This document shows positions 54,395 through 64,000 of a stretch of 64,000 nucleotides of DNA, one piece after another. The translations under genes and the position numbers were made by a program. A model generated the notes under the pieces. That model was not told the origin of the DNA. It did no database searches and saw nothing but the letters and a program-made list of their open reading frames with translations. The DNA is from Caulobacter sp. SLTY (GTDB lineage Bacteria; Pseudomonadota; Alphaproteobacteria; Caulobacterales; Caulobacteraceae), in the NCBI RefSeq assembly GCF_009905535.1, contig NZ_JAAALA010000009.1:1-64000 (forward strand), written 5' to 3'. How positions within the stretch are numbered: the first letter of the stretch is position 1; each line of letters opens with the position of its first letter.

Positions 54395-56401
54395 TCAGCG
54401 GTCCCAGGTCTCCAGGGCCGGTCCGAGGGCGGTTTTGAGGGGGGCCAGCCAGGGTTCGAATGCCCTCCACTGGTCGAGGCCCTCGGTGAAGATCGGGCGG
54501 CGGACCTGTTCGGAGCTGGCGGTCCGGACGGCGCGGTCGTTCTCGTGAAACTTCATGACGGCCGGTTCGAAGGGAAGGCCGCAGTGGTCCAGCAGCGCCC
54601 TCACTTGCCCTTCCGGATCGGCGATCAAGCGTTCGTAGAGGACCCGGTGGACCGCGCCGGGCAGGACGGCGTCGAAATGGGCCATGAGGCGCACGTAGTC
54701 GGCGTAGTAGCGGCCGAGATCGGTGAGGTCGTAGCTGAAGCCCTGGCCTCGGGCGAAGTGCTGCTTGAAGCCGGAGAAGCAGCAGGCCAGCGGGTGGCGG
54801 CGGGCGTCGATGATCTTCGCGTTCGGCAGGATCAGGCGGATCAGGCCGATGTGGGCAAAGTTGTTGGGCATCTTGTCGATGAACAAGGGGCGGTCGGTCT
54901 TGCGCTGGACGCGGGTGCGCTCGAGGTATTCCTCGCCCAGCGCCCGCACCTGATCGGGGTCCAGACCTTCGAGCATTTCCGGATAGGTCGAGGCCTCGCT
55001 GCGGCGTCTGCGGCCGCCCAGGCGCCGGGCGATGGAGATGATGTCGGGCAACTCCATGGTGCCCTCGACCGCCGAGTGGCTGGCCAGGATCTGCTCGATC
55101 AGGGTGGAGCCGGCGCGGGGCAGGCCGACGATGAAGATCGGATCGGGGGCGGCGCTGCCCCAGCCGGCGCGCTGGGCGAAGAAGGCCGGGGTGAAGAAGG
55201 CCATCGAGCGGTTGGCGTGGGCGGTTGTGTGGTCGGCGTCATAGTCCAGGCCGGCGCGGCGCAGGGCGGCGCCCCGCGCATAGTGCTCCAAGGCGGCGGC
55301 GGGGTTCCCGGCGTCCTCCAGCGCCTTGCCCAGCGCATAGTCGAGATGGAAGCGATCCTCCTCGCCGATGTCGGTTCGGGCCAGCTGAGCCCGCATGGCG
55401 GCGACATCGTCTTCGGAGAACCGGACGGTCTTGAGGTTGGCCAGGCTCCACCAGGCTTCGCCGAGCTGGGGCGTCAGGGCGATGGCGCGGCGATAGGCGG
55501 CGACGCAGTCGGCCTGGCGGCCGACGGTCTTCAGCGAATGGCCGTAGGACATCCAGGCCTTGGGCTGGTCGGGGTGGGCGGCCAGCACCTCCTCATAGAG
55601 GGCGATGGCGCCGGCGTAGTCGCCGATGCGCCCCAGCGCGGCGGCCTTGAGATTGCGGTAGCCGGCATGGCGGGGGTTGATGGCCAGCAGGCGATCGAGT
55701 TCCGCCAGGGCTTCCTCCGCCCGGCCAAGACGATAGAGGACGGTGGCGTGGTTGTGGCGGGCCTCGACGAAGCCGGGGGCCAGCTCCAGGCAGCGGGAAA
55801 GCAGGGCTTCGGCATCCTCGTTGCGGCCGAGGCGGGCGGCGGTCTCGGCCAGCATGCGGATGGCCGCCACATGGGTCGGCTGGCGGGCGAGGTAGGGCTT
55901 GAGCAGGCGTTCGGCTATGGCCAGCTGATTGTCGCAGAGCGCGGCGGCGGCCTGAATCAGCTCGGGATCGGAGACCGAGGCGCGGATCTGCTGGGCGCGG
56001 GCCTGCTCGGCGCCCTTGTCGTCCCCGGCGAGGGCCAACTGGTCGCAGAGGGCGTCCCAGGCGACGGCCAGGCGAGCGTCGAGGGCGACGGCGCGGCTCA
56101 GCGCCGCGATCGCCGCGCGGCCGACGCCGAGGTCGACGAAGGCCAGCCCCGCCTCCAGATGCACCGGCGGCCAGGCGGGATTGGCCCGGATCACCGGCTC
56201 CAGCGCCTGCAGCGCGGGTTCGGCCCGGCCCTGGCGGCGTAGGGCCGCGCCCAGCAGCAGGATGGCTTCCGGATGCCCCGGCATGGCGGCCAGGATCTCC
56301 CGAGCCTGAGCCTCGGCCAGGGCCGGCTCCTGGCCAAGCAGGCGGCGGCCATGGGTCAGGGCGGTGGCCAGGGTTCCGGTGGTGACAGCGTCGTCGGTCA
56401 T
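54395..56401 (-). CDS. TPR-repeat sulfotransferase fusion protein
   Basis: A 668-aa protein. Residues 1-390 consist of about ten tetratricopeptide-like repeats (for example PGHPEAILLLGAALRRQGRA and NPRHAGYRNLKAAALGRIGD). The C-terminal half is a sulfotransferase: 5'-phosphosulfate loop FIVGLPRAGSTLIEQILASH (about residues 418-437), 3'-phosphate region KIIDARRHPLACCFSGFKQH and EFEPAV-type end (GLPFEPAVMKFHENDRAVRT). It probably sulfates a protein or glycan recruited by the TPR scaffold. The ATG at 56401 (MTDDAVTTG) was chosen; the longer frame to 56725 is antisense to a lipoprotein gene. It lies downstream of that divergent gene's promoter. Confidence 0.88.
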   Translation of the reverse strand: MTDDAVTTGTLATALTHGRRLLGQEPALAEAQAREILAAMPGHPEAILLLGAALRRQGRAEPALQALEPVIRANPAWPPVHLEAGLAFVDLGVGRAAIAALSRAVALDARLAVAWDALCDQLALAGDDKGAEQARAQQIRASVSDPELIQAAAALCDNQLAIAERLLKPYLARQPTHVAAIRMLAETAARLGRNEDAEALLSRCLELAPGFVEARHNHATVLYRLGRAEEALAELDRLLAINPRHAGYRNLKAAALGRIGDYAGAIALYEEVLAAHPDQPKAWMSYGHSLKTVGRQADCVAAYRRAIALTPQLGEAWWSLANLKTVRFSEDDVAAMRAQLARTDIGEEDRFHLDYALGKALEDAGNPAAALEHYARGAALRRAGLDYDADHTTAHANRSMAFFTPAFFAQRAGWGSAAPDPIFIVGLPRAGSTLIEQILASHSAVEGTMELPDIISIARRLGGRRRRSEASTYPEMLEGLDPDQVRALGEEYLERTRVQRKTDRPLFIDKMPNNFAHIGLIRLILPNAKIIDARRHPLACCFSGFKQHFARGQGFSYDLTDLGRYYADYVRLMAHFDAVLPGAVHRVLYERLIADPEGQVRALLDHCGLPFEPAVMKFHENDRAVRTASSEQVRRPIFTEGLDQWRAFEPWLAPLKTALGPALETWDR

Positions 56402-57027
56402 CGCGCTAAGCGGTGCACGGAAGCGCGCGGGTTGTCGATGGGGGAGGATCCCGCGTGCGTTTGACAAGCATAAGATGTTGCGGGAGGGTGGCGCATCTGG
56501 AGATGAGATGCGCACCACCGTGATTGTCGCCTGCCTTTGCCTCATCGCCGCGATGGGGTGCGAGCGCAAGCCGCAGGCCGCGCCAGGTATCGGGTCGGAA
56601 GTCGCCAAAAACCCAAAACCGATAGACCCCGCCATGGCGCCGAAACTCCAGGCGTTGGCCACTAGCGCCTGCCATTGCGAACAGAAGGCCAAGACCAAGG
56701 CCGAGGAGGCGGCCTGCTGGACCAACTACTACCAGGTCGGCAAGGCCTCGATCGAAGGGGAGTATGCGACGGCCTGTGCGCCGATCAGCGCGGGCGGCCA
56801 TGTCTACAACGGCGAGACCCCGCAGGAATTCAGAATCTACACCGGGTCCCACAGCGCGGCCGGCAAGCTGTGCACCGAGCATGAGGTCATAGCTGTGGAA
56901 ACCGCTTGGCAGGCGGCCTTCGACGCGGGTCTTTCAGGTGAAGCGATGCGGACCCGGATGCGGCAGGCTCTGCAGGACTTCCAGGACGGCCGCGAGGTCG
57001 CGATGACCGGCGGCGGTTGCGGGCGGC

Positions 57028-59409
<2,382 letters not shown>

Positions 59410-59487
59410 CCGCTCGCGGTCTTCGCGGGCAGCCACCTGTCCAGTTCCCCCCAATTTATCGTTGAGGTCAAAAATGGGGGCGCAGGG

Positions 59488-60276
59488 TTAACCGGCGGTT
59501 GAGGGCGGCGCCTCGATGGACTCATGCGGTCGAAGCCCGCCGGCCAGCAGGGCGGCCCAGATGCCCTCCGCGTCCTCGGCGAAGGCGAAGAAGTCCTGGT
59601 CCCCCGGTCCGATCAGGCCGTGCTCGACCAGGGCGTCGAACCCCACGACCGACCGCCAGAAGGCCTCGTCGAACAGCACCACGGGGATCGGCGGCGCCTT
59701 TCCCGTCTGGCGCAGGGTGAGGATCTCGAACAGCTCGTCGAAGGTGCCGAAGCCGCCGGGGAAGACCACGAGGGCGTTGGCCCGCATCGCCAGGTGCATC
59801 TTGCGCATGGCGAAGTAGTGGAAGCGGAAGGTCAGCTCCGGCGTGGTCCAGGCATTGGGTTCCTGCTCATGCGGCAGGGTGATGTTGAAGCCGATGGATG
59901 GGGCGCCGGCCTCGATGGCTCCACGGTTGGCGGCCTCCATGACGCCCGGCCCGCCGCCGGTGGCGATCACGTTGTCGCGGAACGGCTGGCCTTCGAGCAG
60001 GGCGCCGCCGCGCTCCGAGGCCAGGCGGCCGAAGGCGCGGGCCTGGCCGTACCAGCGCTGATGGGTCGGGGTTCCGTGCTCGCCCACCCGGGCGCTGCCG
60101 AACACCACGATGGTCGATCGCACGCCCCAGGCGCGCAGGGCCTCCTCGGCCTTGGCGTACTCCAGCTGGAAGCGGAGGCCGCGCATGGAATCGCCGAGCA
60201 GGAAGTCCTGATCCAAGGCGGCGAGGCGGTAGGAGGGGGAGGCGAGCTGGTCGGCGTTGCTGCGGGGGTCGGTCAT
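59488..60276 (-). CDS. LOG-family protein (TIGR00730-like)
   Basis: A 262-aa Rossmann-fold protein. Signature motifs are IVVFGSARVGEHGTP, VIATGGGPGVMEAANRGAIE and the catalytic PGGFGTFDELFEILTLRQTG. Plant LOG enzymes remove ribose-5-phosphate from cytokinin nucleotides; bacterial relatives do likewise with AMP-type nucleotides or are called lysine-decarboxylase-like by old annotation. Its ATG overlaps the stop of the upstream esterase gene, so the two are co-translated, though the functional link is unclear. The extra N-terminal part (DQLASPSYRLAALDQDFLLG) makes it longer than the minimal family. Confidence 0.85.
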   Translation of the reverse strand: MTDPRSNADQLASPSYRLAALDQDFLLGDSMRGLRFQLEYAKAEEALRAWGVRSTIVVFGSARVGEHGTPTHQRWYGQARAFGRLASERGGALLEGQPFRDNVIATGGGPGVMEAANRGAIEAGAPSIGFNITLPHEQEPNAWTTPELTFRFHYFAMRKMHLAMRANALVVFPGGFGTFDELFEILTLRQTGKAPPIPVVLFDEAFWRSVVGFDALVEHGLIGPGDQDFFAFAEDAEGIWAALLAGGLRPHESIEAPPSTAG

Positions 60277-61517
60277 GCTTTCAGGTGGGCGTCCAGAAAC
60301 TGCAGGAAGGCGGTCCAGTCGGCGGTGGTGATCCCATGGCCGCCGCCGCGCGTCCACCAGGCCAGGTCGTCGGCGGGGCGAAAGTCGTTCTTCAGCTGGG
60401 TGGCGGTGAGGCCCGACGAACCGAACAGACGGTAGGCGGGGGTGGCGCCCTGGGCGGCGCGGAAGGCGCCCGCGGGGTCGGACCAGGTGTCCGACAGGCC
60501 GCTGCCCAGCATCACCGGACGGGGGGCGATCAGGGCGATCAGCTGGTGCTGGTCGATGTCGAGGTCGTAGCGCTGGGCTGAGCGGGCGTAGGCGGGGGAG
60601 AACCAGAAGCCGTATTCGTCGGTGATCTGCCGGATGGTCTCGCCGGCGCCGCTGCGACTTAGGCTGGCGCCGCCCCGCCCGGACTGGTGGCTGATCACCG
60701 CGGCGAAGCGGGGGTCGAGGGCGGCGGCCAGCAGGGCGGCCTTGCCGTGCCGCGAATGCCCCCAGACGGCGACGCGAGCCGGGTCGAAGCGCGGATCAGG
60801 AGTCAGGGCGTCGAAGGCGGAGGAATAGAGGCTGGCCCAGACGGCCAGGGCGCCGGCCCGCCGGTCGGCGGGCACATCCGGCTGGAGGGCGGCCAGGGCG
60901 GGTGGCGCGAGGACCGGATCGTCCGGGACGATCTCGCCGGCGTAGAACATGGCCAGGGCGTAGCCGGCCCCGGTGACCTCGGCGATCGAGGGGCCTGAGA
61001 TGCGCTTGCCCAGAATGACCTTGATCACCGGGTCCAAGGTCTGGCTGCGGCAGGGACCGGGCAGGATGGCCTTGTCCTCGAACACTGCCTCGGGCCGTCC
61101 GGGGATGGCCGAGCGGATGCCGCAGAACAGCTCCATGACGATCAGAGGGGCCTGGGTCGCGCCTTTTGGCGAAGCGACGATCATGTGGAAGCGACGGTTC
61201 AGGGCCGGGTCGCCGAGACGCACGGTCCACTGCTCGACAAGGGCGTCGCCGACGTCCTCAAGGGTCAGGGTCTCGCGGGCCTCGACGACCGGCGCCCCCA
61301 GCAGGGGCGGATGGCCGTAGACCCCATCGAGAAAGGCGGCGCGCAACAGCGGGGCGCGGCGGCTGGTCCAGTCGTCTGCGCTGGTGACCGGTGGATCACC
61401 GCGAAAGGCGGCGAGCACTGGAGGCGAGGCCTGGGCCGTGGTCGCCAGGTCCGGCGGCGAGGCGCAGGCGGCGAGCAGGGCTAGAACCGCAAGCAGACTG
61501 GCGAGAGCTGGGCGCAT
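60273..61517 (-). CDS. CE15-like glucuronoyl-esterase-type lipoprotein
   Basis: A 414-aa exported lipoprotein: the signal MRPALASLLAVLALLAACAS has a lipobox with Cys at about residue 18. The mature domain is an alpha/beta hydrolase with the nucleophile Ser in RVAVWGHSRHGKAALLAAAL, which matches the GxSRxGK motif of carbohydrate esterase family 15, and later catalytic residues around WWTRGGGHGITTADW. CE15 enzymes release 4-O-methylglucuronate esters that join xylan to lignin. The plausible role is hemicellulose ester cleavage at the cell surface or a different ester. Its stop overlaps the LOG gene start. Confidence 0.8.
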   Translation of the reverse strand: MRPALASLLAVLALLAACASPPDLATTAQASPPVLAAFRGDPPVTSADDWTSRRAPLLRAAFLDGVYGHPPLLGAPVVEARETLTLEDVGDALVEQWTVRLGDPALNRRFHMIVASPKGATQAPLIVMELFCGIRSAIPGRPEAVFEDKAILPGPCRSQTLDPVIKVILGKRISGPSIAEVTGAGYALAMFYAGEIVPDDPVLAPPALAALQPDVPADRRAGALAVWASLYSSAFDALTPDPRFDPARVAVWGHSRHGKAALLAAALDPRFAAVISHQSGRGGASLSRSGAGETIRQITDEYGFWFSPAYARSAQRYDLDIDQHQLIALIAPRPVMLGSGLSDTWSDPAGAFRAAQGATPAYRLFGSSGLTATQLKNDFRPADDLAWWTRGGGHGITTADWTAFLQFLDAHLKA

Positions 61518-61611
61518 GGAAATCCCCTGTCGACGGCCCGACCATAGCGCCGTTTGGCCGCGCCGCCATCGCCCCTTCCCGAAGGGCGCCCAAGGGCGTA
61601 GGAGGCGCGAT

Positions 61612-64000
61612 ATGAGCACCCCCCCGACCGCCCCCACCACCGCGGCTGGCCTGATCGACTGGGACGGCCTGGACGCCTTCAAGTATCGCGACGAGACCGA
61701 GACGGTGCGCGCCCTGCTGGACGCCGCCCCCCTTTCCGCGGAAGACCGCGCCGCGGTGCGGGCCGAGGCCGAGGCGCTGGTGCGCGGGGCGCGGCGCAGC
61801 GTGCGGCGTCAGGGGGTGGTGGAGAACTTCCTGCAGGAGTTCTCGCTGTCCACGCGCGAGGGGCTGGCGCTGATGTGCCTGGCCGAGGCGCTGCTGCGGA
61901 CCCCCGACGAGGAGACCAAGGACCGGCTGATCGCCGAGAAGATCGGCAGCGCCGACTGGGCCAGCCACCTGGGCAAGTCGGGCAGCCTGTTCGTCAACGC
62001 CTCCGCCTGGGGGCTGATGCTGACCGGCAAGCTGGTCGAGGTGGACGAGCAGGCGACCAGCGACCTGCCGGGCTTCCTCAAGCGCGTCGCCGGCCGGGTC
62101 GGGGAGCCGGTGATCCGGGCCGCCGTCGGCCAGGCCATCCGCATCATGGGCGAACAGTTCGTGCTGGGCCGCACCATCGAGGCGGCCATCGCCCGGGCCA
62201 AGGGCGACGGGGATATCTGCAGCTTCGATATGCTGGGCGAAGGCGCCCGAACGGCGGCCGACGCCGAGCGCTATGAGAAGGCCTACGCCGAGGCCATCGC
62301 CACGGTCGGGCGGCTGTCGGGCGGCCAGGGGCCAGAGGCAGGCCATGGCATCTCGGTGAAGCTCTCAGCCCTGTCGCCCCGCTATGAGGCGACGCAGGAA
62401 GACCGGGTCTGGAGCGAGCTTTATCCGCGGGTGAAGCGGCTGGCGCTGATCGCGGCGAAGCACGACCTCAACTTCACCCTGGACGCCGAGGAGGCCGACC
62501 GGCTGGTGATCTCGCTGAAGCTGCTGGAGCGGCTGGCCGGCGAGGCGGAGCTGGGCGATTGGACGGGCCTGGGCCTGGCCGTTCAGGCCTATCAGAAGCG
62601 CTGCCCACAGGTGATCGCAGGGCTGGCGGAGCTGTCGAAGAAGACCGGTCGGCGGCTGATGGTGCGGCTGGTCAAGGGCGCCTACTGGGACAGCGAGATC
62701 AAGCGGGCGCAGGTGAACGGCCGACCGGGCTATCCGGTCTACACGACCAAGAGCGCCACCGACCTGTCGTACCTCGTCTGCGCCAAGGCCCTGATCGACG
62801 CGGCGCCCCACCTCTACGCCCAGTTCGCCACTCACAACGCCCACAGCCTGGCCGCCGTGCGCCGCATGGCCAAGGGCGCCGGGGTGAAGATCGAGTTCCA
62901 GCGCCTGCATGGCATGGGCGAGGCGCTCTACAAGGCGGCCGACGACCTCTACGACGGGGTGCTGGTGCGGGCCTACGCCCCGGTCGGCGGCCATGAGGAT
63001 CTGCTGCCCTACCTGGTGCGCCGCCTGCTGGAGAACGGCGCCAACACCAGCTTCGTCCACGCCCTGCTCGACGAGCGGGTGCCGGCGGAGACGGTGGTGG
63101 TCGATCCCATCGCCGACATCACGGCGGTCGGGCCGGGACCGCACCGGAAGATTCCGCTGCCGGTCAACATCTATGGCGATCGGGCCAACTCCATGGGCAT
63201 CGACATCAGCGTGACCGAGGAGCGCGGGAGGCTGGTGAAGGCCATCGCAGGGTTGCCCGCGATCCAGGCCGGGACCGGCGAGGCGGTGCATAACCCGGCG
63301 ACGGGCGATGAGATCGGCACGGTCGGCGAGGCGACGAGCGCCGAGATCGACGCGGCCTTCGCGGCGGCGCGCAAGGCGCAAGGCGCCTGGGACGAAGCGG
63401 GCGGCATCGAGCGGGCCAAGGTCCTGCGGGCCATGGCCGACGCCCTGGAGGCCAACCGCGACCGGCTGATCGCCCTCTGCACGCGCGAGGCGGGCAAGAC
63501 CCTGAACGACGGCGTCGCCGAGGTGCGCGAGGCCGCCGACTTCTGCCGCTACTACGCCCGGCTGGCGGAGACCAGGTTCGCCGGGCCGGAGGTGCTGAAA
63601 GGCCCCGTCGGAGAGACCAACACTCTGGAGCTGCGCGGGCGCGGGGTGTTCGTCTGCATCAGTCCCTGGAACTTCCCCCTGGCCATTTTCACCGGCCAGG
63701 TCGCCGCTGCTCTCGCGGCCGGCAACGCGGTGATCGCCAAGCCGGCCGAACAGACGCCCCTGATCGCCGCCGAGGTGGTGGGCCTCTATCATGCCGCCGG
63801 GCTGGACAAGGCCCTGCTGGCCCTGACCCCCGGCCGGGGCGAGACGGTCGGCGCGGCCCTTGTGTCCCATCCGGGCTGCGATGGCGTGGCCTTCACCGGC
63901 GGCACGGAAACCGCCTGGCGGATCAATCAGAGCCTGGCCGCCCGGCGCGGACCGATCGTGCCCTTCATCGCCGAGACCGGCGGCCTGAACGGCATGTTCG
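61612..64000 (+). CDS. putA: Bifunctional proline dehydrogenase/P5C dehydrogenase PutA, 3' truncated
   Basis: The frame is open from ATG 61612 to the end of the window (796 codons and more). GTAGGAGGCGCG upstream is a good ribosome-binding site. There is no ribbon-helix-helix DNA-binding domain, so this is a short (type A) PutA without autoregulation. Residues about 130-460 form the FAD proline dehydrogenase barrel (ISVKLSALSPRYEATQED, LMVRLVKGAYWDSEIKRAQ at about 350, VRAYAPVGGHEDLLPYLVRR). From about 510 an aldehyde dehydrogenase oxidises glutamate semialdehyde (FVCISPWNFPLAIFTGQVAA, AFTGGTETAWRINQSLA, IAETGGLNGMF). The catalytic Cys lies beyond the window. Together they convert proline to glutamate. 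Confidence 0.95.
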   Translation, partial: MSTPPTAPTTAAGLIDWDGLDAFKYRDETETVRALLDAAPLSAEDRAAVRAEAEALVRGARRSVRRQGVVENFLQEFSLSTREGLALMCLAEALLRTPDEETKDRLIAEKIGSADWASHLGKSGSLFVNASAWGLMLTGKLVEVDEQATSDLPGFLKRVAGRVGEPVIRAAVGQAIRIMGEQFVLGRTIEAAIARAKGDGDICSFDMLGEGARTAADAERYEKAYAEAIATVGRLSGGQGPEAGHGISVKLSALSPRYEATQEDRVWSELYPRVKRLALIAAKHDLNFTLDAEEADRLVISLKLLERLAGEAELGDWTGLGLAVQAYQKRCPQVIAGLAELSKKTGRRLMVRLVKGAYWDSEIKRAQVNGRPGYPVYTTKSATDLSYLVCAKALIDAAPHLYAQFATHNAHSLAAVRRMAKGAGVKIEFQRLHGMGEALYKAADDLYDGVLVRAYAPVGGHEDLLPYLVRRLLENGANTSFVHALLDERVPAETVVVDPIADITAVGPGPHRKIPLPVNIYGDRANSMGIDISVTEERGRLVKAIAGLPAIQAGTGEAVHNPATGDEIGTVGEATSAEIDAAFAAARKAQGAWDEAGGIERAKVLRAMADALEANRDRLIALCTREAGKTLNDGVAEVREAADFCRYYARLAETRFAGPEVLKGPVGETNTLELRGRGVFVCISPWNFPLAIFTGQVAAALAAGNAVIAKPAEQTPLIAAEVVGLYHAAGLDKALLALTPGRGETVGAALVSHPGCDGVAFTGGTETAWRINQSLAARRGPIVPFIAETGGLNGMF

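Overview
The window is a high-GC alphaproteobacterial chromosome segment, most likely from the Caulobacteraceae (Caulobacter or Phenylobacterium type). This is judged from gene content and order: dnaA, then dnaK-dnaJ-mutS, an alphaproteobacterial Fur, the sdhCDAB order, many exported proteins, a TonB-dependent receptor, and GANTC (CcrM-type) sites upstream of dnaA. Species was not determined. No tRNA, rRNA, CRISPR array, prophage or transposase gene was recognised. Most genes abut, overlap or are separated by short gaps.

Layout. 1-1.4 kb: the 3' part of a ThiF/MoeB-family gene and a cluster of very small unknown genes. 1.4-3.6 kb: lipoprotein, tsaB, rimI, fur. 3.6-6.8 kb: ubiB and ubiE (minus strand) divergent from mutM. 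6.8-13.2 kb: sulfotransferase, crotonase, a small lipoprotein, rpsT, dnaA and a dienelactone hydrolase, interspersed with palindromic and MITE-like intergenic repeats. 13.2-21.3 kb: alkB, then dnaK, dnaJ, two related exported proteins and mutS. 21.3-24.5 kb: a chemoreceptor and zapE. 24.8-28.2 kb: sdhCDAB. 28.3-31.9 kb: creD, a small membrane protein, and a ferredoxin reductase/ferredoxin pair. 31.9-39.3 kb (all minus strand): an orphan ExbD, a 990-residue RTX/FG-GAP secreted protein, a TetR regulator, and the HlyD-type and ABC subunits of a type I secretion system. 39.6-42.1 kb: two Fe(II)/2-oxoglutarate oxygenases and a small exported protein. 42.2-44.9 kb: queC divergent from an arsenic operon, arsR-arsI-acr3. 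44.9-51.7 kb: an exported protein, an aminoglycoside-phosphotransferase-like protein, a crotonase, nhaA, a Ca2+/Na+ exchanger, an acetyltransferase and an aldehyde dehydrogenase. 51.9-64 kb: TonB-dependent receptor, TPR-sulfotransferase, lipoprotein, hybrid histidine kinase, LOG-family protein, CE15-like esterase lipoprotein, and the 5' part of putA, which runs off the window.

The strongest unexplained structure is non-coding. Two copies of a 225-bp element with 16-bp terminal inverted repeats lie between convergent gene pairs. One copy is flanked by a perfect 10-bp direct repeat and interrupts a palindromic repeat, which is good evidence of transposition. A second palindromic family occurs twice, each copy abutting a stop codon, with hairpin stems that differ between copies but stay paired. 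The dnaK-dnaJ gap holds two interleaved inverted repeats compatible with a pseudoknot or an RNA switch. The dnaA upstream region has three GANTC sites, all inside inverted repeats. Among proteins, the more unusual are a redoxin-like/prolyl-4-hydroxylase fusion lacking a peroxidatic Cys, Cys-Cys tails on both ArsR and ArsI, and the small-gene cluster at 0.7-1.4 kb. I did not find a clearly new multi-gene system.
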